A stretch of DNA of 25,691 nucleotides from CAYQJC01 sp964417825 (GCA_964417825.1 CAYQJC010000005.1:1-25691), one strand, 5' to 3'; shown: positions 7,102 through 13,846, counted from the first letter of the stretch. The notes: generated by a model not told the origin, from the letters alone. Program-made: numbers and translations.

Positions 7102-7202
7102 GGGAGAATTAGTGAATTTTTTTATTGTTTATTTTATTATTAAAAGAATTATTAAAAAAAGAGAAACTTTCTCAAAAAACGAGTATGAAAGAAAAAACAA
7201 AT

Positions 7203-8156
7203 ATGAAGAATATTTATGATTTAATAATCATTGGTGGAGGGCCCGCTGGAATTACAGCGGGTATTTACGCAGCCAGAAAGCGACTTAAGACTTTGTTAAT
7301 TACTAAAGATTTTTTAGGTCAGGTTGCCAAAACTAGCCAGGTAGATAATTACCCTGGTTTCTTTGGGATTTCTGGAGTTGATTTGATGAAGAGATTTGAA
7401 GAACACCTGAAAAAATTTGAGATAGAAATCCTAGAGGGTCAGGAAGTCACCAAAGTTGCTAGGCTTAGCCTAGCAACACCCAAAGTTCAAGGGTTTTTAG
7501 TGAAGACCGAGAAGGGGGAAGAGTTCAGGAGTCAGGCAGTGATTGTGGCTACGGGGCGAGATCCAAGACCTTTGGAAGTGCCGGGAGAGAAAGAATTTAT
7601 TGGTCGCGGAGTCTCATATTGTTCAATTTGCGATGCTGCCTTCTTTAAAGACAAAGCGGTGGCAGTTATCGGTGGAGGTAACTCAGGATTTGAGGCCGCT
7701 TTGGATTTAGCAAAGTATGCTAAAAGAATTTTTATTTTTGAAAGGGGAAATAAAATAATAGCTGATGAAATTTTACAAGAGCAAGTTAAAAAAGAAAAAA
7801 AGATTGAAATTCATTTAAACAAAGAAATTAAAAAAATTGAAGGAAAAAATAAAGTTGAAGCTCTGGTTTATCAGGATTTAAAAACTGGCAAAAGTTTCCA
7901 AGTGCCTATTGATGGGGTTTTTGTGCAAATTGGCACTATTCCAGCTACTGGTTTTTTAAGGGGGCTTTGTGAGTTTAACAAGAAAGATGAGATAAAAGTC
8001 GATTTTGAAAGTTGCGGAACCTCAACTCCTGGGTTGTTTGCGGCTGGCGATGTAAATGATGGCAGATGGAAACAAATTATAATTGCTGCTGGGGAAGGGG
8101 CCAGAGCCGCTCTAGCTGCTTACGAGTATTTGCAAAAATTATCCTCCTCGACTTAA
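7203..8156 (+). CDS. trxB: Thioredoxin reductase / AhpF-like flavoprotein disulfide reductase
   Basis: This ~317-residue FAD enzyme has an N-terminal FAD-binding GGGPAGITAGIYAARK (11-26), a redox-active CSIC (140-143), a pyridine-nucleotide-binding GGGNSG (157-162) and a C-terminal FAD motif GLFAAGDVNDGRWKQIIIAAGEGARAAL. The strand after the second Rossmann loop ends in IFIFERGNK, with Glu180 where NADPH-dependent thioredoxin reductases have HRR. Together with GVFVQIG and KQIIIAAGEGA, this resembles the NADH-using AhpF C-terminal module, so NADH is the likely donor. Partners may be the thioredoxin-like protein (10652-11371) and glutaredoxin (11396-11635). The ATG at 7203 gives the usual family N-terminus; the frame is open to a TTG at 7125 and has another ATG at 7185. 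A 23-bp palindrome within the gene encodes residues 85-92. Confidence 0.88.
   Translation: MKNIYDLIIIGGGPAGITAGIYAARKRLKTLLITKDFLGQVAKTSQVDNYPGFFGISGVDLMKRFEEHLKKFEIEILEGQEVTKVARLSLATPKVQGFLVKTEKGEEFRSQAVIVATGRDPRPLEVPGEKEFIGRGVSYCSICDAAFFKDKAVAVIGGGNSGFEAALDLAKYAKRIFIFERGNKIIADEILQEQVKKEKKIEIHLNKEIKKIEGKNKVEALVYQDLKTGKSFQVPIDGVFVQIGTIPATGFLRGLCEFNKKDEIKVDFESCGTSTPGLFAAGDVNDGRWKQIIIAAGEGARAALAAYEYLQKLSSST
7455..7477. repeat. In-frame 23-bp palindrome within trxB
   Basis: GTTGCTAGGCT, one central T, and AGCCTAGCAAC form a perfect 11-bp hairpin. It is flanked by the 7-bp direct repeat CAAAGTT (7451-7457 and 7481-7487), whose copies are exactly 30 bp apart. Removing one copy plus the hairpin would delete 10 codons and leave the frame intact. 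The encoded residues (VARLSLAT) lie in a loop where related reductases are shorter. Confidence 0.75.
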
Positions 8157-8158
8157 TT

Positions 8159-8179
8159 GTTTAACACCCGACGTTAAAC
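8159..8179. repeat. Short inverted repeat before eno
   Basis: GTTTAAC-ACCCGAC-GTTAAAC is a 7-bp stem with a 7-nt loop, 13 bp before the eno ATG and just after the trxB stop. There is no T-run, so a terminator is unlikely. A TATCAT (8183-8188) downstream could be a weak -10, which would make this a possible operator or -35 region. Support is modest. Confidence 0.35.
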
Positions 8180-8192
8180 GCATATCATTTAA

Positions 8193-9434
8193 ATGGCTAA
8201 AATAAAAAATATCAAAGCGAGGAAGATTTTAAACTCAAAAGGAGATTGGACAGTTGAGGTTGAAGTTGAAACTGACCAGGGGATTTTTTTTGCTTCCGTG
8301 CCCTCGGGCACTTCTCGGGGGAAATATGAAGCGGTTGAGGTTGAACCGGAAAAGGCAATAGAAAATATTGAAAAAGTTATTGCTCCAAAACTGAGAGGAG
8401 AAGAAATTACTGACCAGAAGAAAATTGATGAAATTTTAATTGAACTTGATGGGACCGAGAATAAATCACGATTGGGTGCCAACAGTATCTTGGCAGTTTC
8501 TATCGCTTGTCTACGGGCTGGAGCTGCTATTTCTAATCTCCCTCTATTTAAATATATCTCCCACCATTTCAAGCTGGCAGAGAACAGTTCTCTGCCAGCT
8601 CCTTGTTTTAATATTTTAAATGGGGGGGCACATGCTGGAAATGATTTGGACATCCAGGAGTTTATGATTGTGCCTCAGCAAAAAACTTTTAAAGAGAATT
8701 TAAGAGTAGGGGTGGAAGTTTATTATCAACTAAAAGAAATTTTGAAAAAAAAGTTTGGAGAATCTGCGATAAATCTTGGTGATGAAGGAGGTTTTGCTCC
8801 ACCCTTAAAAAAAACTAAAGAGGCCTTGGATTTGATAATGGAAGCAATTAAAGAAGCAGAGCAAGGAGAGGAGATTAGAATCGGTCTGGATGCAGCCGCC
8901 TCTCAATTTTACAAACAGGGCAGATACAATTTCGAGGGCAAAAAATTAACCGGAGAAGAACTTTCAGATTTTTACCTTAACTTAGTTAAGCAATACCCGA
9001 TTTTGTTTTTAGAAGATCCATTTTCTCAAGACGATTGGTTCTCATGGCAAAGTTTTAACCAATTCTCCTATCGTGAGCGATCGCACACAATGGTAGAAAA
9101 GGGATTTTTTGTGGTCGGGGATGATCTAACAGTGACCAGTCCAGAAAGAATTAAAATAGCAAAAGAAAAAAAAGCTTGCAATGGAGTGATAATAAAGCCA
9201 AATCAAATTGGCACGGTGACTGAGACCTTCCGAGCAGCAAAATTAGCCAGAGAATTTGACTTCAAGATTATTGTTTCTCACCGGTCAGCTGAGACCTGCG
9301 ATGATTTTATTAGTGATCTGTCTGTTGGAATTGGGGCAGATTTTATAAAAGCAGGCGCACCAGCCCGAGGCGAAAGAGTAGTCAAGTATAATCGCCTATT
9401 GGAAATTGAAGAAAGTATATTGCGTAAATCGTAA
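8193..9434 (+). CDS. eno: Enolase (phosphopyruvate hydratase)
   Basis: This 413-residue glycolytic enzyme interconverts 2-phosphoglycerate and PEP. Key residues are present: Glu198 in LGDEGGFAPP, Lys335 in IIKPNQIGT, SHRSAET (362-368), Lys386 in FIKAGAPARGERVVKYNRL, and metal ligands Asp233 (GLDAAAS), Glu274 (FLEDPF) and Asp310 (VGDDLTVT). The fold and length are otherwise standard. Two loops are longer or different from E. coli enolase as recalled: residues about 127-136 (KLAENSSLPA) and about 292-301 (SYRERSHTMV). Each is encoded by a palindromic DNA segment. The last residues (LRKS) and the stop lie in a run of CGTAAATCGTAAAT words shared with the region before gap. It is followed 13 bp later by phosphoglycerate mutase, the preceding step in glycolysis. 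Confidence 0.95.
   Translation: MAKIKNIKARKILNSKGDWTVEVEVETDQGIFFASVPSGTSRGKYEAVEVEPEKAIENIEKVIAPKLRGEEITDQKKIDEILIELDGTENKSRLGANSILAVSIACLRAGAAISNLPLFKYISHHFKLAENSSLPAPCFNILNGGAHAGNDLDIQEFMIVPQQKTFKENLRVGVEVYYQLKEILKKKFGESAINLGDEGGFAPPLKKTKEALDLIMEAIKEAEQGEEIRIGLDAAASQFYKQGRYNFEGKKLTGEELSDFYLNLVKQYPILFLEDPFSQDDWFSWQSFNQFSYRERSHTMVEKGFFVVGDDLTVTSPERIKIAKEKKACNGVIIKPNQIGTVTETFRAAKLAREFDFKIIVSHRSAETCDDFISDLSVGIGADFIKAGAPARGERVVKYNRLLEIEESILRKS
8572..8600. repeat. In-frame 29-bp perfect palindrome within eno
   Basis: AGCTGGCAGAGAAC, a central A, and its exact reverse complement GTTCTCTGCCAGCT form a 14-bp stem. It encodes the loop just before the conserved PAPCFNILNGG segment, where other enolases have a short variable turn. 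The 14/1/14 architecture parallels the 11/1/11 hairpin in trxB, although the sequences differ. Confidence 0.75.
9066..9095. repeat. Imperfect palindrome centred on GCGATCGC within eno
   Basis: Symmetric around 9080/9081, 11 of 15 base pairs match, including the octamer GCGATCGC and GTG/CAC arms. It encodes SYRERSHTM, an apparent insertion between the DDW and VGDDL motifs. The GC-rich octamer stands out in AT-rich DNA and shares the CGATCG centre with the palindromes around the PaaX-like gene. Confidence 0.5.
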
Positions 9435-9447
9435 ATAGTAAATCGTA
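9421..9447. repeat. CGTAAAT word repeat spanning the eno stop and apgM start
   Basis: The sequence TGCGTAAATCGTAAATAG followed by TAAATCGTA consists of three CGTAAAT/GTAAAT words. They encode the last residues of enolase, the stop codon and the leader of apgM. The same words fill 11641-11680 before gap. No ribosome-binding site is visible before the apgM ATG, so translation may depend on coupling with eno. Confidence 0.45.
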
Positions 9448-10647
9448 ATGAAGAAAATTTTGTTCATTGTTATAGACGGTCTGGGCGACAAGCCGATTAA
9501 GGAGCTGAGCAATAAGACTCCTTTAGAAGCAGCTCGGACGCCCAATTTAGATTTTTTAACCAAAAATGGAATTTGTGGTTTAATAAAGCCAGTTTTCACT
9601 GGGGCTATTCCTACTTCTGAGGAAGGTCATCTTAGTTTGTTTGGCTATGACCCTAGAGCCTGCCAAATTCGTCGAGGATTTTTTACCGCCACCGGAGCCG
9701 GACTGAAAGTGAAAAGAGGAGATGTTGCTTTACGTGGGAATTTTGGCACGGTTGATGAAAAATTAAATATAATTGACCGAAGAGCTAGAAGAATTTCTGA
9801 AACAAAACCCTTAATAGAATCTCTCAAGGATATAGTTATTGAGGGAGTAAGATTTTTAATCAAAAGCGCTGGAGAGCATCGGCTAGGAATAGTTTTGAGA
9901 GGAAAAGGATTAAGCAGCAAAATTAGCGATGGGGATCCTCATTATTCCTCCTTAAGGAAAAAAGTAAAAAAGATTGTCCCTCTTGATAAAAGTTATGAGG
10001 CTCGCCGGACTGCTCGAGTTTTAAACAAATTTTTAAAGAAAGCTCATCAAGTTTTAAAAAATCATCCCTTTAATAAAAAAAGGGAGAAATTAGGGCTTTA
10101 CCCGGCTAACTATATCTTAGTGAGGGGAGCGAGTACTTTTCAGAAATTACCGAGCTTCAAAAAGAAATATGGACTGAGGGCTTGTTGCGTTGCTGGAAAA
10201 CTTCTTTACAAACAAATTGGGAAATTTTTAGGGATGAAGGTCATTAAGGTCAAAGGGGCCGATGGTTCTCCAAATACCAATCTCCGAGGTAAATTTTTAA
10301 CAGCAAAGAAAGCTCTCAAAAAATACGATTTTTGCTTTTTACACATAAAAGCTACTGATAGTTTAGCAGAAGATGGAAATTTTCAAGGGAAGAAAGAATT
10401 TATTGAAAAAATTGATAAGAATTTAAGGCCCATTTTAAATCTCCGAGATACTTTGATAATTGTGACTTCCGATCATTCTACTTGTTGTGATTTGAGGCGA
10501 CACTGCAAAGAGCCTTTTCCGGTTCTGATCTTCGGCGCTGGAAATGATAGAGTTAAAAAGTTCTCAGAAAAAAATTGTAAAAAAGGAAAATTGGGGAAAG
10601 TTAAAAGTATTGAGCTCTTGAATAAAGTTTTTGAGATGTTAAAATAA
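9448..10647 (+). CDS. apgM: 2,3-bisphosphoglycerate-independent phosphoglycerate mutase, archaeal type
   Basis: This 399-residue protein of the alkaline-phosphatase superfamily, archaeal ApgM branch, interconverts 3- and 2-phosphoglycerate. The N-terminal FIVIDGLGDKPI carries the metal ligand Asp10. Next come LEAARTPNLDFLTKNGICGLIKP and IPTSEEGHLSLFGYDPR, with Ser57 as the likely phosphoserine and GYDP as a family signature. Near the end, VTSDHSTCCDLRRHCKEPFPVLIFG supplies further metal ligands (Asp-His and His). It is smaller than the ~510-residue bacterial GpmI and follows the archaeal domain order. It sits between eno and a thioredoxin-like gene with gaps of 13 and 4 bp, so these genes are likely one transcript. 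Confidence 0.9.
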   Translation: MKKILFIVIDGLGDKPIKELSNKTPLEAARTPNLDFLTKNGICGLIKPVFTGAIPTSEEGHLSLFGYDPRACQIRRGFFTATGAGLKVKRGDVALRGNFGTVDEKLNIIDRRARRISETKPLIESLKDIVIEGVRFLIKSAGEHRLGIVLRGKGLSSKISDGDPHYSSLRKKVKKIVPLDKSYEARRTARVLNKFLKKAHQVLKNHPFNKKREKLGLYPANYILVRGASTFQKLPSFKKKYGLRACCVAGKLLYKQIGKFLGMKVIKVKGADGSPNTNLRGKFLTAKKALKKYDFCFLHIKATDSLAEDGNFQGKKEFIEKIDKNLRPILNLRDTLIIVTSDHSTCCDLRRHCKEPFPVLIFGAGNDRVKKFSEKNCKKGKLGKVKSIELLNKVFEMLK

Positions 10648-10651
10648 AAAT

Positions 10652-11371
10652 ATGTTAACTCCCAAAGGGAAAAACTTAATAATTGTTGGGTTGGTGATTG
10701 CTTGCGGGATTTTAGGAGGAGGGTTGGTTCTGACTCAATTTTCAGGGCAAACTCCTCCAAAAGCCGAAGAAAATATTTTAACTCCAGAAGAAGCAGCAAA
10801 TATCGCTTTAAGTTATATCAACCAGGCTCTTCTAGCTGGCCGGGTTGAAGCAAAATTGGTTGGTGAAATTGAGGAAGAAATGGGACTGTATAAGTTTCAG
10901 ATTGACATTCAAGGAGAAAAATTATACTCTTATATTTCCAAAGACGGCAAAGTTTTATTTCCCCAAGGAATTAATTTAGAAGAAGAGAAAATTAAAGCCG
11001 AAGCTAAGCCAGAAACTACTGAAGGAAACTTTTCAGTTAGCGAAGAGGAAGTTTGTAAAGAAAATGGCAAGCCAATTATTTATTTTTTTGGCTCTGCAGG
11101 TTGTCCTCATTGTCGCTGGGAACATCCAATAGTTGAGGAGGTGGCAGATAAGTTTACTAATTTCATTTCTTTTCACAATAATATGGATGTTAATCAAGAT
11201 ATGGATATTTTCCAAAAATACAGCACTGGAGGAATACCGACAATTGTCTTGGGTTGCAAGTATTACCGGGTTGGTTCTGGTGAAAGAATAGGCAAAGAAA
11301 AAGAAAAGGAGGTTTTAACCTCTTTAATTTGCGATTTAACTGGCAATCAGCCAGCCACTGTTTGTCAATAA
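10652..11371 (+). CDS. Membrane-anchored thioredoxin-like protein (CPHC)
   Basis: This 239-residue protein has an N-terminal helix (about residues 8-28) that would anchor it with the rest outside the membrane. Residues about 40-110 resemble a small PepSY-like module (LTPEEAANIALSYINQALL, then two antiparallel strands ending YISKDGKVLFP). The thioredoxin domain follows, with active-site CPHC (151-154) in IIYFFGSAGCPHCRWEHP and the cis-proline region GGIPTIVLG (193-201). Extra cysteines at 135, 202, 227 and 238 could form additional disulfides or relay electrons. Likely roles are extracytoplasmic disulfide exchange, perhaps paired with a VKOR-type partner elsewhere. It starts 4 bp after apgM and is followed by a glutaredoxin. 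Confidence 0.8.
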   Translation: MLTPKGKNLIIVGLVIACGILGGGLVLTQFSGQTPPKAEENILTPEEAANIALSYINQALLAGRVEAKLVGEIEEEMGLYKFQIDIQGEKLYSYISKDGKVLFPQGINLEEEKIKAEAKPETTEGNFSVSEEEVCKENGKPIIYFFGSAGCPHCRWEHPIVEEVADKFTNFISFHNNMDVNQDMDIFQKYSTGGIPTIVLGCKYYRVGSGERIGKEKEKEVLTSLICDLTGNQPATVCQ

Positions 11372-11395
11372 ATTTTAGAAGGCATAAAGGAAGTT

Positions 11396-11635
11396 ATGAG
11401 CAAAGTTAAGCTTTATACAACCCCTATTTGTCCTTATTGCCTCTCGCTCAAGGAGTTTTTGAAAGAGCATAATATTGAATTTGAAGAGATTGATGTTTCA
11501 AGAGATCAAGAAGCCGCTAAGGAGATGATAGAGAAAACTGGTCAGATGGGAGTACCAGTAGTGGAGATCAATGGGGAAGTAGTGGTAGGATTTGATAGAG
11601 AGAAAATTAAAAACCTTTTAAATATTAAAGATTAG
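11396..11635 (+). CDS. Glutaredoxin / NrdH-like redoxin
   Basis: This 79-residue cytoplasmic thioredoxin-fold protein has the CPYC active site (12-15) in VKLYTTPICPYCLSLKEFLKEHNI and the cis-Pro segment MGVPVVEINGEVVVGFD. It belongs to the small Grx/YruB/NrdH-like group. Members reduce disulfides in enzymes such as ribonucleotide reductase and are reduced by glutathione or directly by thioredoxin reductase; the AhpF-like reductase encoded at 7203-8156 is a plausible electron donor. The AAAGGAAG ribosome-binding site lies 4-9 nt before the ATG. A repeat-rich intergenic segment follows. Confidence 0.9.
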   Translation: MSKVKLYTTPICPYCLSLKEFLKEHNIEFEEIDVSRDQEAAKEMIEKTGQMGVPVVEINGEVVVGFDREKIKNLLNIKD

Positions 11636-11643
11636 CGGCAAAA

Positions 11644-11718
11644 TCGTAAATCGTCAATCGACAATCGTAAATCGTAAATTGTTAATTTCGATTTGCCATT
11701 TATGATTTGCTATTTACG
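11644..11718. repeat. Imperfect hairpin of AATCGTAAATCG-type words before gap
   Basis: The left half (11644-11680) repeats CGTAAATCG, CAATCG and GTAAATCG; the right half (11688-11718) is an approximate reverse complement (CGATTTGCCATTTATGATT and GCTATTTACGG). The element fills almost the whole space between the glutaredoxin stop and the gap ATG. Its last bases provide the ACGGAG ribosome-binding site of gap. The words are shared with 9421-9447. Confidence 0.6.
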
Positions 11719-11724
11719 GAGTTT

Positions 11725-12753
11725 ATGGCAATAAAAATTGCTATTAATGGGTTTGGTCGAATCGGCCGACCAACATTTAGGAGAATTTTGCAAAAGCACC
11801 CGGATTTGGAGGTGGTGGCTATTAATGACTTAACCGATCTTCATACTTTAGCCCATCTTTTGAAATATGACTCTTTGTATGGAATTTACGACCAAAAGAT
11901 AAAATTTGATGAAGATGAACTTTTACTTGATGGTACCAATAAGGGAAGAAGAGTTAAAGTTTTTGCTGAGAAGGATCCAGAGAAATTACCTTGGGGAAAA
12001 CTTGAAGTCGATATTGTTTTAGAATGCACCGGGGTTTTTCGGAATTTTGAAGGGGCTCAAAAGCACTTAAAAGCTGGAGCTAAAAAAGTGATAATTTCTG
12101 CACCATCAAAAGACCCTGATAAAATTCCAACTTTTGTTCTCGGAGTAAATGCCCAGGATTTTGATCCGGAAAAACACGACATTGTTGATATGGGTTCTTG
12201 CACTACCAATTGTTTAGCACCAGTGGCTAAAGTTTTACAAGAAGAATTTGGCATTGAGAAAGGATTTATGACTACCGTTCACAGTTATACTAATGATCAA
12301 AGAATATTAGATTTGCCCCATAAAGATCTGAGGAGAGCTAGAGCGGCTGCTTTGAACATTATTCCCACTACTACGGGAGCTACCCAAGCAGTTGAAAGAT
12401 GTTTACCAGAATTAAAAGGGAAATTAGATGGCTTAGCTTTGAGAGTGCCAACGCCGACTGTTTCCATTGTTGATTTTGTGGCTCAGATAAAAAAAGAAAC
12501 TACCACTGAGGAGATAAATTATGTTTTGAGAAAAGCTTCTCAAAGAGAAGAACTTAAAGGAATTTTAGGAGTGGAAGATGCTCCTTTGGTCTCTTCTGAT
12601 TATAAGGGGAATTCTTACTCAGCTATTGTTGATGCGTTGTCTACTCAAGCTCAAGGTAATTTGATAAAAGTTTTAGCTTGGTACGATAACGAATATGGTT
12701 ATGCTTGCCGCCTGGCCGAATTCGCCGCATATATCGCTAAGAAACTTCGCTAG
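11725..12753 (+). CDS. gap: Glyceraldehyde-3-phosphate dehydrogenase (type I)
   Basis: This 342-residue enzyme uses NAD to oxidise glyceraldehyde-3-phosphate to 1,3-bisphosphoglycerate. The motifs seen are IAINGFGRIGRPTFRR (residues 5-20), Asp35 in INDLTD (ribose contact, typical of NAD preference), the catalytic Cys159 in GSCTTNCLAP and His186 in TVHSYTNDQRILD. Further on are RARAAALNIIPTTTGA, LRVPTPTVSIVDF and WYDNEYGYACRLAEF. The ATG at 11725 with an upstream ACGGAG is chosen; a TTG at 11707 would add six residues encoded by the upstream repeat. Phosphoglycerate kinase is not in the window. Its stop is 16 bp before the first of the palindromic repeats that precede the PaaX-like gene. Confidence 0.96.
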   Translation: MAIKIAINGFGRIGRPTFRRILQKHPDLEVVAINDLTDLHTLAHLLKYDSLYGIYDQKIKFDEDELLLDGTNKGRRVKVFAEKDPEKLPWGKLEVDIVLECTGVFRNFEGAQKHLKAGAKKVIISAPSKDPDKIPTFVLGVNAQDFDPEKHDIVDMGSCTTNCLAPVAKVLQEEFGIEKGFMTTVHSYTNDQRILDLPHKDLRRARAAALNIIPTTTGATQAVERCLPELKGKLDGLALRVPTPTVSIVDFVAQIKKETTTEEINYVLRKASQREELKGILGVEDAPLVSSDYKGNSYSAIVDALSTQAQGNLIKVLAWYDNEYGYACRLAEFAAYIAKKLR

Positions 12754-12769
12754 GACCCCAAAAATTTTT

Positions 12770-12799
12770 AACTTACCTCCGATCGTAGCTCAGTTAAGT
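12770..12799. repeat. 30-bp palindromic repeat, copy 1 (possible PaaX-like operator)
   Basis: First of five related 30-bp sequences sharing ACCTNCGATCGTAGCTCAG and TTAAGT. The centre TCCGATCGTAG is nearly symmetric around CGATCG. It lies between gap and the PaaX-like gene, 25 bp before copy 2. Confidence 0.7.
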
Positions 12800-12824
12800 A
12801 AAAGACCTTGCCTTTATTGTTTTT

Positions 12825-12854
12825 ATTTTACCTCCGATCGCAGTTTAGTTAAGT
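12825..12854. repeat. 30-bp palindromic repeat, copy 2
   Basis: This is the same family as 12770-12799, with CCTCCGATCG followed by CAGTTTAGTTAAGT. It is less symmetric than copy 4 because of changes in the right arm. The spacing to copy 3 is 47 bp. Confidence 0.65.
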
Positions 12855-12901
12855 TGTTCAGTCAAATCTAAGAATTTGAGAACCATTATTAATCTTTTTT
12901 T

Positions 12902-12931
12902 AACTCATCCACGATCGTAGTTCAGTTAAGT
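12902..12931. repeat. 30-bp palindromic repeat, copy 3
   Basis: AACTCATCCACGATCGTAG followed by TTCAGTTAAGT ends 19 bp before the ATG of the PaaX-like gene. A bound protein here would interfere with transcription or translation start of that gene, which fits autoregulation. Confidence 0.7.
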
Positions 12932-12950
12932 TTGGGGGCAACAAGAAATT

Positions 12951-13742
12951 ATGAGAAAGAAATCTATTAGAAAAATTGTTTCTAAAATTAGTGAAGGAAT
13001 ATTTGATAAAGTGATTGATTTGGTTTTGTTCGGAGTTTATTATTCTGCAGAGATGAGTCCATTTAGCGGAGGTAACTTATATCAAAGATTTTCTCGGATT
13101 GAGAGAGATTTTGGCCAATTAAATTCTGACACCTTAAAAAGAGCTCTCCAAAGAGCTCAACAAAAAGGATGGTTAAATGACAACTTGGAGGTTACGCCAA
13201 AAGGTCAGAAAAGATTAAAGGAGATTTTACCCCGATATGAAAAACCATCAAGGTGGGATGGAAATTGGTATATTGTTGCTTATGACATCCCCGAGAGTAA
13301 AAGATATCTCCGGGAGATTCTAAGAGATAATTTGGAAAGATTGGGATTTGGGCAATATCACAAGAGTCTCTATATTTCTCCCTTTAATTTTTTAGGAGAT
13401 GTTGAGAAAATTATCCAACAATATCATCTTTCAAGTTATGTTTTGTTAGCAATTTCTAACAAGTTAGGAAGGGAGCCATCTAAAGAATTGGCCGAAAGAA
13501 TTTGGAGATTAAGAGAACTGAATGACAAATATGCAGAATATATTAGGGAGATGAAATCCAAGAAACTTACCAGACAACAAGCTATTTTTAAATATTTGAT
13601 GATTTTGAACCAAGATCCCAAACTACCAAAAGATCTTTTGCCCGAGGACTGGAAAGGAGAAGAGGCTTACCAAATTTATAAAAAACTCGGTTTTCGGAAA
13701 AAAATTGTCTATCGAAGACAAATAAGAAGAGAAGGAGAATAG
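12951..13742 (+). CDS. PaaX-family transcriptional regulator with Cas2-like domain
   Basis: This 263-residue protein has the three-part PaaX layout. Residues about 15-95 form a winged-helix DNA-binding domain (TLKRALQRAQQKGWLNDNLEVTPKGQKRLKEIL). Residues about 104-167 form a Cas2-like ferredoxin fold (NWYIVAYDIPESKRYLREILRDNLERLGFGQYHKSLYIS). The C-terminal helical PaaX-C domain ends in LNQDPKLPKDLLPEDWKGEEAYQIYKKL. In E. coli, PaaX represses phenylacetate genes and responds to phenylacetyl-CoA; homologues in CPR genomes are often labelled Cas2 because of the middle domain. No cas1, other cas gene or CRISPR array is present, so a regulator is the better reading. It is flanked by three palindromic repeats upstream and two downstream, probably its own operators, and the next gene is an acyl-CoA synthetase. 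The ligand is unknown. Confidence 0.8.
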   Translation: MRKKSIRKIVSKISEGIFDKVIDLVLFGVYYSAEMSPFSGGNLYQRFSRIERDFGQLNSDTLKRALQRAQQKGWLNDNLEVTPKGQKRLKEILPRYEKPSRWDGNWYIVAYDIPESKRYLREILRDNLERLGFGQYHKSLYISPFNFLGDVEKIIQQYHLSSYVLLAISNKLGREPSKELAERIWRLRELNDKYAEYIREMKSKKLTRQQAIFKYLMILNQDPKLPKDLLPEDWKGEEAYQIYKKLGFRKKIVYRRQIRREGE

Positions 13743-13750
13743 GAGGAAAA

Positions 13751-13813
13751 ATGAGGAGAAGAAGAATAGGAGGGAAAATAAAGTATAATATTATTAATAA
13801 TATTATAACTTAA
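13751..13813 (+). CDS. Possible 20-residue basic leader peptide
   Basis: A perfect AGGAGG (13741-13746) precedes an ATG at 13751 by 4 bp, an unusually good ribosome-binding site for this window. The frame encodes MRRRRIGGKIKYNIINNIIT and stops at TAA 13811-13813, on the edge of palindromic repeat copy 4. The peptide starts 8 bp after the PaaX-like stop. It could be a real small protein, a leader peptide, or a chance frame in a purine-rich tract; no homology can be claimed. Confidence 0.25.
   Translation: MRRRRIGGKIKYNIINNIIT
13784..13807. repeat. 24-bp perfect A/T palindrome
   Basis: TATAATATTATT followed directly by its reverse complement is self-complementary over 24 bp and contains a TATAAT on each strand. 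It could be an A/T hairpin or a bidirectional -10-like site next to repeat copy 4. A/T-only palindromes also arise by chance. Confidence 0.5.
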
Positions 13814-13846
13814 CTTAACTGACCTACGATCGTAGCTCAGTTAAGT
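13813..13846. repeat. Palindromic repeat, copy 4 (most symmetric)
   Basis: Two 17-bp half-sites are symmetric around CGATCG (13827-13832): ACTTAACTGA, a mismatched base, CTACGA, then TCGTAG, a mismatched base, TCAGTTAAGT. Only one base-pair position breaks the symmetry. The 30-bp core shared with the other four copies is 13817-13846. Confidence 0.8.

Noticed and set aside
7125..7202. N-terminal extension of the thioredoxin reductase from a TTG start
   Set aside because: The added residues are low-complexity, there is no ribosome-binding site, and family members start at the MKNIYDLIIIGGGPAG region.
12770..12931. CRISPR array next to a Cas2-like protein (three 30-bp repeats)
   Set aside because: The repeats are palindromic and differ at many positions, the spacers are irregular (25 and 47 bp), and further copies lie on the other side of the gene. 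No cas1 or other cas gene is present, and the protein has the full PaaX architecture.
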